Assembly (NCBI RefSeq): GCF_002646595.1 | Contig: NZ_PDUD01000037.1 | Span: 1 to 64,000 of the forward strand | Source of the DNA: Flavilitoribacter nigricans DSM 23189 = NBRC 102662 | GTDB taxonomy: Bacteria > Bacteroidota > Bacteroidia > Chitinophagales > Saprospiraceae | Length of the DNA stretch: 64,000 bases | Direction: 5' to 3' | In this document: piece after piece, positions 8,236-17,691 of the stretch | Numbering within the stretch: position 1 is the stretch's first letter | Layout of the letters: every line of letters starts with the position of its first letter | The notes under the pieces: model-generated | Database searches by the model: none | What the model was told of the DNA's origin: nothing | What the model saw: the letters and a program-made list of their open reading frames with translations, nothing else | Translations under genes and position numbers: made by a program

Positions 8236-9984
8236 TTAATAACCGGCATTCTGCACCAAAAATCCTTCCACATTCGACGCCCCATCAATCGCACTCTGCG
8301 GGATCGGGAACAGACGCTTGTTGACATCCCGATCCGTCTTTTCGGTCCAGGTGTCTTCGTATTTGCCAAAACGGATCTGATCTCCCCGGCGGAAACCTTC
8401 CCAATACAATTCAAATCCGCGTTCCCGAAACAGGATATCCAGATCGATCTCCGACAGTGCGGCCGGAGTTTGTTCCGGACGTGCCGTCCGGGAGGTACGG
8501 ACGGTGTTGACATCCTCCAGGGCTCCGGCGGTATCACCGTTTCTCAGTCTGGCTTCGGCGCGCATCAGGTAGATCTCGGCGAGTCTCATCAACACCAGGT
8601 CTACGCTGCTGAAGTTGTTGCCGTTCGGTGAAGTGCGGCTGAACTGATACTTGGAAGCGCGGTAACCGGTATTGTGCAATCTGCCTTCATTGGTGAAATC
8701 CACCTGCAGTACGTGATTGACGTAACCGACATCCTTATCCGGACCATTGCCTTTGACCTGCTTCACGGGATAGATCCGGACACCGCCGTCGCAGGTTATG
8801 AACTGGCCGTCCGAGCCCTTTCTGGGACCCCATTGGATGCCTCGGAGAATACCCCGGTCCATTTCGAATTCCTCCGGAACTACGCAGTAATAATTCTCTT
8901 CATCGTTAAGTGGCGACAATCCGGTCAGGTCCTGGATCTGCTCCGGAACCAGCGTATTTCGCTGGTAAAAACGGGCGTCCGCCTCGGCGGGGTCCGTATC
9001 ACCGTAGGCATCTACCCAGGTCTGGTAAAAGTCAGAAGTGATAGCCGGGCCGTCCGTTCCGTCGGCACTCGGGAATTCAGGGCGGGGAAACATGGAACCG
9101 GCGATCGACCAGTAGGCCCAGCGGCTGTGTTCCCGGTTCAATACCCCGCGTTGGTCCAGCGCGAAGATCAACTCTTTGTTGGAGTTATTCTCGTCGTTGA
9201 AAAGCGCAAAGTATTCCGGAGACAACTGGTACTGCCCCGAGTTGATGATATTGGTCGTATACTCGATCACTTTGTCCATGTCCACCTGCGTGAAGTTGGG
9301 TGTACCGTAGGGATCCCGGTAAACCGCGGCGTTCAGGTGCAATCTGGCCAGAAAGCCCCAAACGGCTCCCTGGGTCAGGCGACCGGGCCCTTTATCCGTA
9401 TTGATCAGGTCGACTACCGAGAGGAGTTCATCCCGGATATAGGCGATCGCTTCGTCGCCCCGAAGTACCTGCGACAGTTCATCCGAGCGGTCTTTGGCGA
9501 AAACAAGCCCCCAACTATCCAGGGTCAGCATATTCAGGTACGCCCGCAGGGCTTTCATTTCGTACAGGGCACCGGCTGCTTCGTTATCTCCGTTATCGGC
9601 CAGTGGCGTTAAAACTTCGATCGCGGAAATGGCTCTCGAAATGTTTTTGGTCAGTTCATTCCAGGAACTGCCCACCAGATCGTTACCCGGAGTGATGGTG
9701 TGCCGGTGCGCATCCAGGAATTTACCGCCGTCGAACCAGTCCGTTCCCCCGCGGTAGGGGAGGATGGCTTCATCGGAGGGGATGAGCTGCAATCCGTAAT
9801 AGTTGGTGTGTCTCCACGTCCAGGATACCTGACCGTAGGCCGGTGCAATGGCCCCGCTGACCGTTTCGGCCAGGCCCGAGCCGGTAAGGGATTCGTCGAG
9901 TACGATTTCTTCGAGATCGGTACAGCTCATGTGAAAGAACAGAAAAGCGCCGAGACCGATTATGGTGATGATCTTTTTATTCAT
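8236..9984 (-). CDS. SusD-like outer-membrane glycan-binding lipoprotein (RagB/SusD)
   Basis: 582 residues. A type II signal peptide (MNKKIITIIGLGAFLFFHMSC, lipobox Cys ~21) leads into SusD-type TPR helices. Typical end motifs are visible: LVLMRLAEIYLMRAEARLRNGD, ALEDVNTVRTSR, IDLDILFRERGFELYWEGFRRGDQIRFG and LFPIPQSAI. SusD proteins cap the SusC barrel at the cell surface and capture oligosaccharides or other ligands. The start is 10 bp after the upstream susC stop, so the two are co-transcribed. No degradative enzyme is adjacent on this strand, so the substrate of this pair cannot be predicted. Confidence 0.93.
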   Translation of the reverse strand: MNKKIITIIGLGAFLFFHMSCTDLEEIVLDESLTGSGLAETVSGAIAPAYGQVSWTWRHTNYYGLQLIPSDEAILPYRGGTDWFDGGKFLDAHRHTITPGNDLVGSSWNELTKNISRAISAIEVLTPLADNGDNEAAGALYEMKALRAYLNMLTLDSWGLVFAKDRSDELSQVLRGDEAIAYIRDELLSVVDLINTDKGPGRLTQGAVWGFLARLHLNAAVYRDPYGTPNFTQVDMDKVIEYTTNIINSGQYQLSPEYFALFNDENNSNKELIFALDQRGVLNREHSRWAYWSIAGSMFPRPEFPSADGTDGPAITSDFYQTWVDAYGDTDPAEADARFYQRNTLVPEQIQDLTGLSPLNDEENYYCVVPEEFEMDRGILRGIQWGPRKGSDGQFITCDGGVRIYPVKQVKGNGPDKDVGYVNHVLQVDFTNEGRLHNTGYRASKYQFSRTSPNGNNFSSVDLVLMRLAEIYLMRAEARLRNGDTAGALEDVNTVRTSRTARPEQTPAALSEIDLDILFRERGFELYWEGFRRGDQIRFGKYEDTWTEKTDRDVNKRLFPIPQSAIDGASNVEGFLVQNAGY

Positions 9985-9994
9985 GATAGTAAGT

Positions 9995-12900
9995 TTAAAA
10001 TGCTACGTTTAGGCCTAACAATATGGTTCTTGCGGTGGGATAGGTAAAACGGTCTATCCCGAAAGTCTGAATGCCGCTGATCGAGCTGCCGGTATTCACC
10101 TCCGGATCGAAACCGGAATAATTGGTAAAGGTGAACAGATTTTGCCCGGTAAGGGAGATCTTTACGCTGGAAAACCAGTCGCCTACGCCCAGGTCCGCGG
10201 GAAGCAGTGTATAGGATATGGTGGCATTATTCAGCCGCAGGAAGCTGCCGTCTTCCAGATAGCGTGTGGAAACTTCATTGGAGTTGGTAATTGCTTCGTT
10301 ATCGTACTCGACCGCAAAGTCGGTAGTATTGAAGGAAGAAGCCAGATTACCCCGGTTAAAAATCGACATCGCGGTGTGGTTGTAGATCTCGTTGCCCGCT
10401 ACGCCGTTGAAGTTGAACCGCAGGTCTAACTGCTTATACCCAAAGTTTACATAAAAGGCATACAGCAGATCGGGCAGTGCGCTGCCCACAACGATCCGGT
10501 CGTTTTCCAGCACCTGTCCGTCGCCGTTCTGGTCCTTGAAGCGGTTCAGGCCATCCTCACCGATACCCGCAAACTCCTTCATATAGAAAGAACCGATGGC
10601 GTAGCCGTTCAGGTAACCGTTAATCGTAGCGCCCGTCTGCCCCGCGCCCTGGGCCGCACCGGTAGTCAGTACCGCAAAGGGAGAATTTTCCACCTTATTA
10701 TCTGTATAGGCCAGGTTACCGCCGATGTTGTAGGTGAAAGCGCTCCGGTCGCCGCTGTTGTAGTCCAGCGTCAGCTCGAAACCGGAGTTCTTGATCACCA
10801 TATCCGGCACGTTGGTCCAGTAGGTGGCAGTAGGTTGGATCGGATCCGCCGGGACTACTTCCAGCAGTACGTTCTCCGAACGCTTGTCGAAATAGTCCAG
10901 GGTACCGGTCAGGCGGTAGTCGAACAGGCCGAAATCCACCCCGATATTGGTTTGGGTGGATACTTCCCACTGAATGTCCGGATTGGCCAAACGGGTAAAG
11001 ATGGAACCGTAGGGATAATCATCCAGCGTGCTGGCGTTGGGATCCAGCGGGTAGGTATCGTTGTTCGCTTTACTTTCGGTAAAACTTGCCTGCGTGATCT
11101 TGGAGGGAATCTCCTGGTTACCGGTCTGTCCCCAGCTGGCCCGCAGTTTCAGGTTGTCGAACGCGCCGCCCGCCATGAAATCTTCGTTGCTGAGGTTCCA
11201 GCCCAGGGCCAGCGATGGGAAGTAGCCGTATTTGTTGTTCTCCCCGAACTTGGAGGATCCGTCCGCCCGCATGGTCAGGGTCACCAGGTATTTACTGGCA
11301 AAGTTATAGTTGACCCTACCGAAAAAGGACTGCAGTTCGTTTTCGATGGCATAGGCCGAATAGTTGGTGGGTTGCTCCTGGGTACTGATCTGATCCTGGT
11401 AGACGGGTTCTATACCGTTGTTGGCAAAACCGGTCAGGGAGAATACTTTCTGTTGTTCGAAGGTCTTCTGGTAGGAATGCCCCGCCAGGAGGGTTACTCC
11501 GTGCTCACCCTGCTCAAACAGGTAGGTAAAAGTGTTCTCTACCAGATTATTGTTGTTTTTGGCGGTGATGGAGGTCAGCGAGCCGAGGTCCAGGCCTTCC
11601 AGCAGGGCGTAGGGGTTCAGCTGGATGATCCGGTCCGTATTGGAATAATCTACCCCAAGATTCAATTTATAGCTAAATCCCCGGGCAATCTCAAATGATG
11701 GAGAAATATTGGCCAGGATGCGGTTGTTGCTGGCCTCGTCCTTGTAGATCTGATTCCGGGCCAGCGGGTTGAGAATCCCGTCCAGGAGGGTCGCATCGTT
11801 ACCCGTTTTACTGGGAATGGTCGGGTTCAGCCGCAACATGTCCAGTGCCATCGAACCGGCATCGGGCCGTGCGTTGAACGTCCGGGCGCCGGTAAGATTG
11901 TAATCGATCTTCAGGCGGCCGTTGATCGCGGTCTGGTTCAGGTTCACCCGGCCGGAGTAACGCTCCAGCGTGCTGTTGTTGAAGATACCTTCCTGCTTAT
12001 CGTATCCCGCCGAGATGAAATAGCCGAACTTCTCACTGGCGGCACCGCCCATGGATAAGTGCACCCGGTTGGAGATGCCGGTCTGGGTCAGTTCGTCCTG
12101 CCAATCCGTATTGCCGCCGCCGTCAAACAGCGTACCGCCGGCAGCGGGCACCTGCCGACGAAATTCATCGGCGCTGAATACATCTATTTTATTGGCCAGG
12201 GAAGACCAGGCGGTAGAGACGGAAAGGTTCATTTCGGTTCTTCCGGTCTGGCCTTTCCGGGTAGTGATCACGACTACCCCGTTGGCGGCTCTGGCCCCGT
12301 ACAGGGCAGTAGCCGAAGCATCTTTCAGGACGTTGATCGACTCGATATCCTGGGGGCTGATAAAGTTCAGCGGATTGGTCGCTACTCCAGTGGAAGCATT
12401 ATCGATCACAAAACCGTCGATCACGTAGAGTGGTGTGGTTCCGGACCGCAAACTGCCCACCCCGCGGATGATCACGTTTTGGGCAGCTCCGGGCTCCCCG
12501 CTTACGGAAGACACGTTCACGCCCGCTACTTTACCCTGCAGGAGTTGCCCGGGGTTGACCACGACGCCGCGGTTGAAATCTTCGCTGTTTACCGAGCCGA
12601 CGGCTCCGGTCACGTCTTCCTTTTTTTGCGAACCGTAGGCAATGACGACCACATCTTCCAAAACGGTGGCGTCGGATGCCATTTTTATCTCCAGGCTCGA
12701 TTCGCTGCCCACGACTACTTCCTGGGTGACGTAACCCAGATAGGAGACCACTAGTACGGCTCCTTCGTCGGCGGAGAGAGAAAACCGGCCGTCTATATCC
12801 GTAATGGTACCGACTTCGGTGCCTCTTACCTGGACGGTTGCACCGGCCAGCGGCTCGCCATCCTCATCGGTGATGACGCCGTCGATAGGTTTTACCGCAG

Positions 12901-13054
12901 GTGGCGGTATGTTCATGATGGTCGCCAGGGAAGGCCCGTTGCCGGGGCTCCAGCTGGAATAAGGAAAACTGTTGTTGCTTTCCGGACTGAAGGCCATGAC
13001 GTCGGACATCAGGCACATCAGGAAAAGGAAACTTATAATGTACTTTAAATTCAT
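9995..13054 (-). CDS. SusC-like TonB-dependent outer-membrane transporter
   Basis: About 1019 residues from the ATG at 13054 (MNLKYIISFLFLMCLMSDVMAF). The order is signal peptide, a CarboxypepD_reg-like domain (DGVITDEDGEPLAGATVQV), the plug (QLLQGKVAGVNVSSVSGEPG, IRGVGSLRSGTTPLYVIDG, LKDASATALYGARAANGVV) and a 22-strand barrel. The nominal longer frame to 13174 adds 40 polar residues in front of the signal peptide and is rejected. SusC barrels import ligands captured by SusD using TonB energy. No STN domain is seen between the signal peptide and the regulatory domain, so direct anti-sigma signalling is unlikely. It heads the susC-susD operon and diverges from the serpin gene. Confidence 0.93.
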   Translation of the reverse strand: MNLKYIISFLFLMCLMSDVMAFSPESNNSFPYSSWSPGNGPSLATIMNIPPPAVKPIDGVITDEDGEPLAGATVQVRGTEVGTITDIDGRFSLSADEGAVLVVSYLGYVTQEVVVGSESSLEIKMASDATVLEDVVVIAYGSQKKEDVTGAVGSVNSEDFNRGVVVNPGQLLQGKVAGVNVSSVSGEPGAAQNVIIRGVGSLRSGTTPLYVIDGFVIDNASTGVATNPLNFISPQDIESINVLKDASATALYGARAANGVVVITTRKGQTGRTEMNLSVSTAWSSLANKIDVFSADEFRRQVPAAGGTLFDGGGNTDWQDELTQTGISNRVHLSMGGAASEKFGYFISAGYDKQEGIFNNSTLERYSGRVNLNQTAINGRLKIDYNLTGARTFNARPDAGSMALDMLRLNPTIPSKTGNDATLLDGILNPLARNQIYKDEASNNRILANISPSFEIARGFSYKLNLGVDYSNTDRIIQLNPYALLEGLDLGSLTSITAKNNNNLVENTFTYLFEQGEHGVTLLAGHSYQKTFEQQKVFSLTGFANNGIEPVYQDQISTQEQPTNYSAYAIENELQSFFGRVNYNFASKYLVTLTMRADGSSKFGENNKYGYFPSLALGWNLSNEDFMAGGAFDNLKLRASWGQTGNQEIPSKITQASFTESKANNDTYPLDPNASTLDDYPYGSIFTRLANPDIQWEVSTQTNIGVDFGLFDYRLTGTLDYFDKRSENVLLEVVPADPIQPTATYWTNVPDMVIKNSGFELTLDYNSGDRSAFTYNIGGNLAYTDNKVENSPFAVLTTGAAQGAGQTGATINGYLNGYAIGSFYMKEFAGIGEDGLNRFKDQNGDGQVLENDRIVVGSALPDLLYAFYVNFGYKQLDLRFNFNGVAGNEIYNHTAMSIFNRGNLASSFNTTDFAVEYDNEAITNSNEVSTRYLEDGSFLRLNNATISYTLLPADLGVGDWFSSVKISLTGQNLFTFTNYSGFDPEVNTGSSISGIQTFGIDRFTYPTARTILLGLNVAF

Positions 13055-13734
13055 TTGTGCAGGTGTAAATGATCTGTTTTTGATTGAAATAATTGGATGC
13101 TTTCCAAAGGCTGCACCAGAAAGGTGGGCCCGGGAAAAGCTGCATAGGTGCTTTTTGTTAGGCATTCGTTTCATAAAGTATTGTTTTCGAGGCCCGTGGG
13201 CATCGGAGGTTACGACCTAAAAGCCATAGAAATCCATGGACGCATAGTGGAAATTTCCATTCCTTACTTGCGCTGTTGCCGGTTTTTCGACAACCCGATA
13301 AAACTTGTGGAAAATACATGCGGCCACAAACTACCTGGGACTGTTGTCAGGCCTTGTGCTCAAATTTGATAGGTCATGAGATCTAAAAATCGCCCAAAAC
13401 TAGGTTGGCAATGTTAATTTGGATGCGATCCTGTGTTAACTAAAATGTAAGATTTGAATTTGAAATTTTATTCTAATAATGCACAATGTTGCGGAATAAC
13501 AATTGGTCGATCCAATGTTAAGTAAATGTAAACAAAAGTATCAGAAATTCATAATCAAGGTCCAGACTGGTCGTAAAATGGGGATCGCGCTGCGCCGGAT
13601 AGCAGGTACTCCCCGGGTTCGATCTATGGCACCGCCCGTTCGATGGATCCCGTAGCCGGTCGAACATTAAGGGAGCCCAACGCTTTTAAGAGATAAATAC
13701 GTCTCTCTATTTAGAAACCGATAAAGAAATCAAT
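13055..13734. other. 680-bp divergent intergenic region (susC / serpin)
   Basis: No coding frame is convincing here. The stretch 13380-13560 is AT-rich and is the likely promoter zone. A reverse-strand CAAAACTA at 13395-13402 fits the Bacteroidota -7 box TAnnTTTG, but no matching -33 element was found. The last ~150 bp before the serpin gene are GC-richer and show no clear hairpin. Confidence 0.4.
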
Positions 13735-14979
13735 ATGAAAGCGATCCAAATTTTTTGTCTAATGACCGTTTTAACCCTATTGGGGTGTAATATAACGGAT
13801 GAAGTCATCCCCGGAACTACTGATCCCGGAACCGGTGACGTGGAACCCGAACTTGTGACCTATCCGCTCGGATCATTTGGATGGGAGGTAGTGCAACAGA
13901 CCCTACAACGCGCCAATGAAACGAGCAATACCGTGATCTCCCCGCTCAGTATTGCCGCAGCGCTATACATGACCTATAATGGGGCCGATGGGGAGACCCG
14001 GTCCGCCATGAACGAAACCCTGAAATTGAACGGCATTTCCGTGGATAGCCTCAATGCGGCCTACCGTCAACTGGCCGAATTGCTCGAAAACACCCGGGAA
14101 GGGGTGCGCCTGTCATCGGCCAACGCCGTATTCTGGGATGAGAACCGGGTAGATCCCGCGGAGAGCTTTCTGGCTAAACTGACCGCTTTTTACGAGGCCG
14201 AAACCTTTGCAGAGGACTTCCGGAACAATCCGGATGCCGTGCTGAATAAGATCAACGCCTGGGTCAATGAGGAAACGGAGGGACGGATCGAAAAAATACT
14301 CGAAGAACTGAATCCCGAAGAGGTGATGTTCCTGATCAATGCGCTTTATTTCATCGGCGACTGGGATAAACCTTTCGATCCCGATCAGACTTCCGATCGC
14401 CCCTTCACCACGAGCGACGGGCGGGAGATCATGGTGCCGACCATGTATCAGGATAGTCAGTTCAAATATTACGACGGGACGGATTTCAAAGGGGTATCCT
14501 GTACGTTTGCGGATACCAGTCTGGCGATGTGGTTCGTGCTGCCTCCGGCTGATCAGGATATCGATCAGTTCATCGCCTCCCTGGCCTACGACGATCTGGT
14601 GGACCGCTTCAACACCCAGGCGATCACGGGACGGCTGGACCTCCAACTGCCCAAGTTTAAGATCAACTATAAGATCCAGTTGAATGATGTGCTGAAAGCG
14701 ATGGGAATGGAAATCGCCTTTGATCCCATGGAGGCAGATTTTTCCAATCTGGGCACTGCTACCGGCAATCTGTATATCTCCCGGGTGGAACACAAGACCT
14801 TTTTAAAGATCGATGAAAAAGGAGCGGAAGGAGCGGCCGTCACCAGCGTGGGTATTGCAGCTACCTCTCTGCCGCCCAGCATCAAATTCAACCGGCCGTT
14901 CTTAACGGTGCTGCTGCACAAGGCCACTAAAACGCCCATCTTCGTCGGCAAGATCGAAGATCCGACGTCGGAACAGTAG
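13735..14979 (+). CDS. Serpin-family protease inhibitor lipoprotein
   Basis: 414 residues. The lipoprotein signal is MKAIQIFCLMTVLTLLGC (Cys ~19), followed by a Thr/Pro/Gly-rich linker and a full-length serpin fold: NTVISPLSIAAALYMTYNGADGET, LINALYFIGDWDKPF, FLKIDEKGAEGAAVT and NRPFLTVLL. Serpins trap serine or cysteine proteases by inserting their reactive loop. The hinge runs EKGAEGAAV from Glu ~361; counting P17 to P1 puts P1/P1' at Thr377-Ser378 within AATSLPP. The small residues in the hinge fit an inhibitory serpin. A surface or periplasmic anchor suggests protection against foreign or own proteases. It is transcribed divergently from susC. Confidence 0.92.
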   Translation: MKAIQIFCLMTVLTLLGCNITDEVIPGTTDPGTGDVEPELVTYPLGSFGWEVVQQTLQRANETSNTVISPLSIAAALYMTYNGADGETRSAMNETLKLNGISVDSLNAAYRQLAELLENTREGVRLSSANAVFWDENRVDPAESFLAKLTAFYEAETFAEDFRNNPDAVLNKINAWVNEETEGRIEKILEELNPEEVMFLINALYFIGDWDKPFDPDQTSDRPFTTSDGREIMVPTMYQDSQFKYYDGTDFKGVSCTFADTSLAMWFVLPPADQDIDQFIASLAYDDLVDRFNTQAITGRLDLQLPKFKINYKIQLNDVLKAMGMEIAFDPMEADFSNLGTATGNLYISRVEHKTFLKIDEKGAEGAAVTSVGIAATSLPPSIKFNRPFLTVLLHKATKTPIFVGKIEDPTSEQ

Positions 14980-15030
14980 CCTTTGCTGAACCGGACCGAC
15001 TCATTTTTTACCCATCCACCAATAATGGAC

Positions 15031-15080
15031 TTTCGGACATTTGGACACTGATAACGTATCTCAGATCCAAATGTCCGAAA
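15031..15080. terminator. Perfect 15-bp inverted repeat after the serpin
   Basis: TTTCGGACATTTGGA (15031-15045) is exactly complementary to TCCAAATGTCCGAAA (15066-15080), with a 20-nt loop, 51 bp past the serpin stop. No long T-run follows; the AT-flanked strong stem could still act as terminator or 3' stabiliser. Confidence 0.55.
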
Positions 15081-15588
15081 TTTCAGTATGACTCCCGATC
15101 CTAACTTCCTACCATTCTGACCGCTTCCCAAAGAACTGGTTTTCTGCCATCTAGACCTTCCGTGCAACCAATAGAGCAACTTTTGTTGCTCCGTGCAACG
15201 AGGAGGCAGCATTTTCGCGCCGTTATTTTATCGAATTATACCGACACCCTCTAATTTTGTCCATGTCGTTAAGTTCTTGAACAAAAGAACCGGGGCAAGA
15301 CTAAAATGCTCATTCGCTTGCCGGTCATTTAACAGTTCCGAAAAAGACCAATTCATTTTCTTCCAATAAGATCGGACTGCCGCAAAAGCGCGCAGCGCCA
15401 AAGGGATCGGTATGTCCGAAAGGGGAGAGGATTGAAAGGATTAACTTAAAACACGATGCTATGTTACCCAGTTTAGATGTTTTGTACAGCAACCACTTTA
15501 TTCCCCATGCTTACTTATCCGGGTATTCCGGGGCAAAACGGAATAGAGCTAACATTATCATTACAGAAGATTTCATCGGTGGATAAAG
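15081..15588. other. Non-coding gap with a small hairpin
   Basis: About 500 bp between the convergent serpin and 477-residue genes. A 7-bp perfect stem with TTTT loop (GAGCAAC / GTTGCTC) lies at 15174-15191, flanked on both sides by CGTGCAAC direct repeats. Nothing else is recognised and no frame looks coding. Confidence 0.4.
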
Positions 15589-17022
15589 CTAAACTTCATT
15601 GATTTTTTCCAGCAACCAGGGCCGGGCTTCCAGAGGTTGTAAACCTGCAATTTCCTCTATGAGCCTGGCTTTCTGTTTTTCCTCTACTCTTTTATTTTCT
15701 GATCTCAACTTGCCGATCTTCCGCACGCAGGTCAGGAAATTCAAATAGGCCTTCGCCCTCCTTTCCGTCAACTGCTCGTTTCGCCGGACAAATTTTTCAA
15801 AGGCCCGGCTTTCATCCAGGAACAGGGAATAGTAGCTGTAGTCATTGCAAAAGATCTCAAAATGATTGCGTACCGACAGTAATTTTTTGCGCAATTGGTG
15901 GGAAAAGTCCTGCTCCTTTACCCGGGCCAGGAAGGTGTTGGATTCCTGGAATTCCCGCCGCGAAAAATGCCAGTACGCTTTCGCAAAATTCAGCATGTTG
16001 GCACTCATTAATGCCGAGTACTGATCGATGAAATCCCGGGTCCAGTCTACCTTCCGCAGGATGGTTGCGGTAACTACGATATTTAAAAAAGTTGATTCGG
16101 GCAACCTACCATTCTCGGTGAATAAGTCCGCTTCCAGTCCGCTTAAAAACCATTGGTATTGATTGTTCAGATAGCTGGTTTTTCCGGCGATGTACAACTG
16201 GGTGGCAGCATTGATCAGACATCTGAGCATGGCTCCCCGGTCAATCCTTTTCAACAGATCCTGGTGGAGCGTAAAGTTGGCTTCGAACCGGCGGTAGTAG
16301 GCTTCATTCAGCGGCTGTTCGATCAAATGCAGCAGATCGCAGTAGAGCAGTACGACCTTATTATCCTGAAAGGCGGCATTTTCCGGCGCCAGTTTTCGCA
16401 ATTCCTCCAATAAGAAAATAGAGTAGTTTTCCGGCAAGATATTCTGCCGGTTCAGCAGGTCACTACTGTACCGGAGTTTGGCGATAGCGTAAAAGCTGTC
16501 CAGCAGTTCGCCGGTTTCGTGCAGGTGCTTCGTGGGAATTTGCAGCCGGACCGTTTCGGGATGGCTGGTCCACTGCAATTTCAGTTGCCACAGCAATTCA
16601 TAGTACCGTTCATCCCGGAGGGGCTGCTGCTCCAGGGTTTCGGTCAGCGCCTGATTTTTTTGGACAAACAGATCGTACAGATCGCGCTCGGCCAGGGCGG
16701 AGACCAACAACTGGTCGTAACGGATCTGGTCCTGCTTCACCTGCTGGGCCACCAGGAAGGCTTCGATCAAATTGGATAAACGGAACATGAGCAGGCGCAA
16801 CTGCCGGTCCTGGTAGGGCGTTTGCGGCCAGATCTTCTGAAAGATCCTGTCTCGGGATAGGCTGGCGGAATCACATTTGGGATGGAATTTCCGGAGGTGA
16901 TCGAATAAGGCAATAACCTCTTTATTGCTATTGTGGTAAGGTGACCGTACGAATTTGGCCATCCAGCGCATTTCTTCGGCAGAGAGGGTCTTCAATAAAT
17001 TCAGCAACTTACTACTGTACAT
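15589..17022 (-). CDS. Unknown helical protein of a Bacteroidota paralogue family
   Basis: 477 residues, almost entirely alpha-helical, with no signal peptide or membrane span. The N-terminus (LLNLLKTLSAEEMRWMAKFVRSPYHNSN) resembles a family of cytoplasmic proteins of unknown function that I associate with Saprospiria-type genomes. The rest has an irregular TPR-like helix pattern. The start at the ATG at 17022 gives MYSSKLLNLL. It is monocistronic, convergent with the serpin and divergent from the Cys-rich protein at 17245. No function is proposed. Confidence 0.75.
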   Translation of the reverse strand: MYSSKLLNLLKTLSAEEMRWMAKFVRSPYHNSNKEVIALFDHLRKFHPKCDSASLSRDRIFQKIWPQTPYQDRQLRLLMFRLSNLIEAFLVAQQVKQDQIRYDQLLVSALAERDLYDLFVQKNQALTETLEQQPLRDERYYELLWQLKLQWTSHPETVRLQIPTKHLHETGELLDSFYAIAKLRYSSDLLNRQNILPENYSIFLLEELRKLAPENAAFQDNKVVLLYCDLLHLIEQPLNEAYYRRFEANFTLHQDLLKRIDRGAMLRCLINAATQLYIAGKTSYLNNQYQWFLSGLEADLFTENGRLPESTFLNIVVTATILRKVDWTRDFIDQYSALMSANMLNFAKAYWHFSRREFQESNTFLARVKEQDFSHQLRKKLLSVRNHFEIFCNDYSYYSLFLDESRAFEKFVRRNEQLTERRAKAYLNFLTCVRKIGKLRSENKRVEEKQKARLIEEIAGLQPLEARPWLLEKINEV

Positions 17023-17244
17023 CCCTATTGATTTTTGGAAACACCATCAGGTGCGCGGGGATAATGTTTTGGCTTTTGAATACAGTTAATTACAAATTAA
17101 AAAATAATGTTATTGATTTAATTTGTTCAAAACAAATAAACAAAATTGTCTCTGTAATAAAAAGCGATTTCTGGTAATATTGAACACTTCTTTACGGACA
17201 AAAGTCCACTGGGAAACTGATCAATAACATCAAAAATCCATTTT

Positions 17245-17589
17245 ATGAGAACATTACTTTATTCGATGCTGGCCGGTGCCTTGCTGCTTGTCACATTCGC
17301 TTTTTCCCCCCGGGAAACCACTACTCCCGCCCCGTCAATGGCGATGGAAAATGAGGGAAATGCCTACGCGGTGGAGATCTGCAAGGAGATCCTTCCCGTA
17401 CGTCCCGATTTCGACAACCTGGGCCAATGCGTCAAATTATTTGCCACTTGCGGAGAAAATCTTGATCCGGCGGCCGGCAATTTTGCGGCCTGCTTCTGTG
17501 AGATCCTGGAGCTCAATGAGCTGCTGGGGGTGGCGGGTTACGACAACTACGGAGATTGCGTCCAGGATTTTAAGTCTGCCGATCAATAA
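17245..17589 (+). CDS. Small secreted cysteine-rich protein, unknown
   Basis: 114 residues with a clear Sec signal peptide (MRTLLYSMLAGALLLVTFAFS). The mature ~90 residues hold six Cys (CKEIL, QCVKL, TCGEN, ACFCEIL, DCVQD), an even number fitting three disulfides in the periplasm or outside. The paired GQCVK and GDCVQ segments suggest two related helical halves. I recognise no family. The next gene is a lipoprotein ~100 bp downstream, so co-transcription is possible. Confidence 0.65.
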   Translation: MRTLLYSMLAGALLLVTFAFSPRETTTPAPSMAMENEGNAYAVEICKEILPVRPDFDNLGQCVKLFATCGENLDPAAGNFAACFCEILELNELLGVAGYDNYGDCVQDFKSADQ

Positions 17590-17691
17590 TCCAAACGAAC
17601 CGGAGCGACTACCGGATCTTCCTCTGGCTTGTTACCCGGAGGTTCTATTCCTACTGTACATTACTGTTTACAAATACCAAAATCTATCAGC

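Noticed and set aside
8674-9612. 312-codon frame on the + strand opposite susD
   Set aside because: It lies wholly within the susD coding region, with no signal, motif or start context; codon-bias shadow.
10835-11698. 287-codon frame opposite susC
   Set aside because: Antisense shadow of the barrel-coding region.
12059-12754. 231-codon frame opposite the plug-coding region of susC
   Set aside because: Antisense shadow; no supporting features.
13600-13640. GGGTTCGATC resembling a tRNA T-loop
   Set aside because: The flanking bases cannot form the T-stem and no acceptor or anticodon arms surround it.
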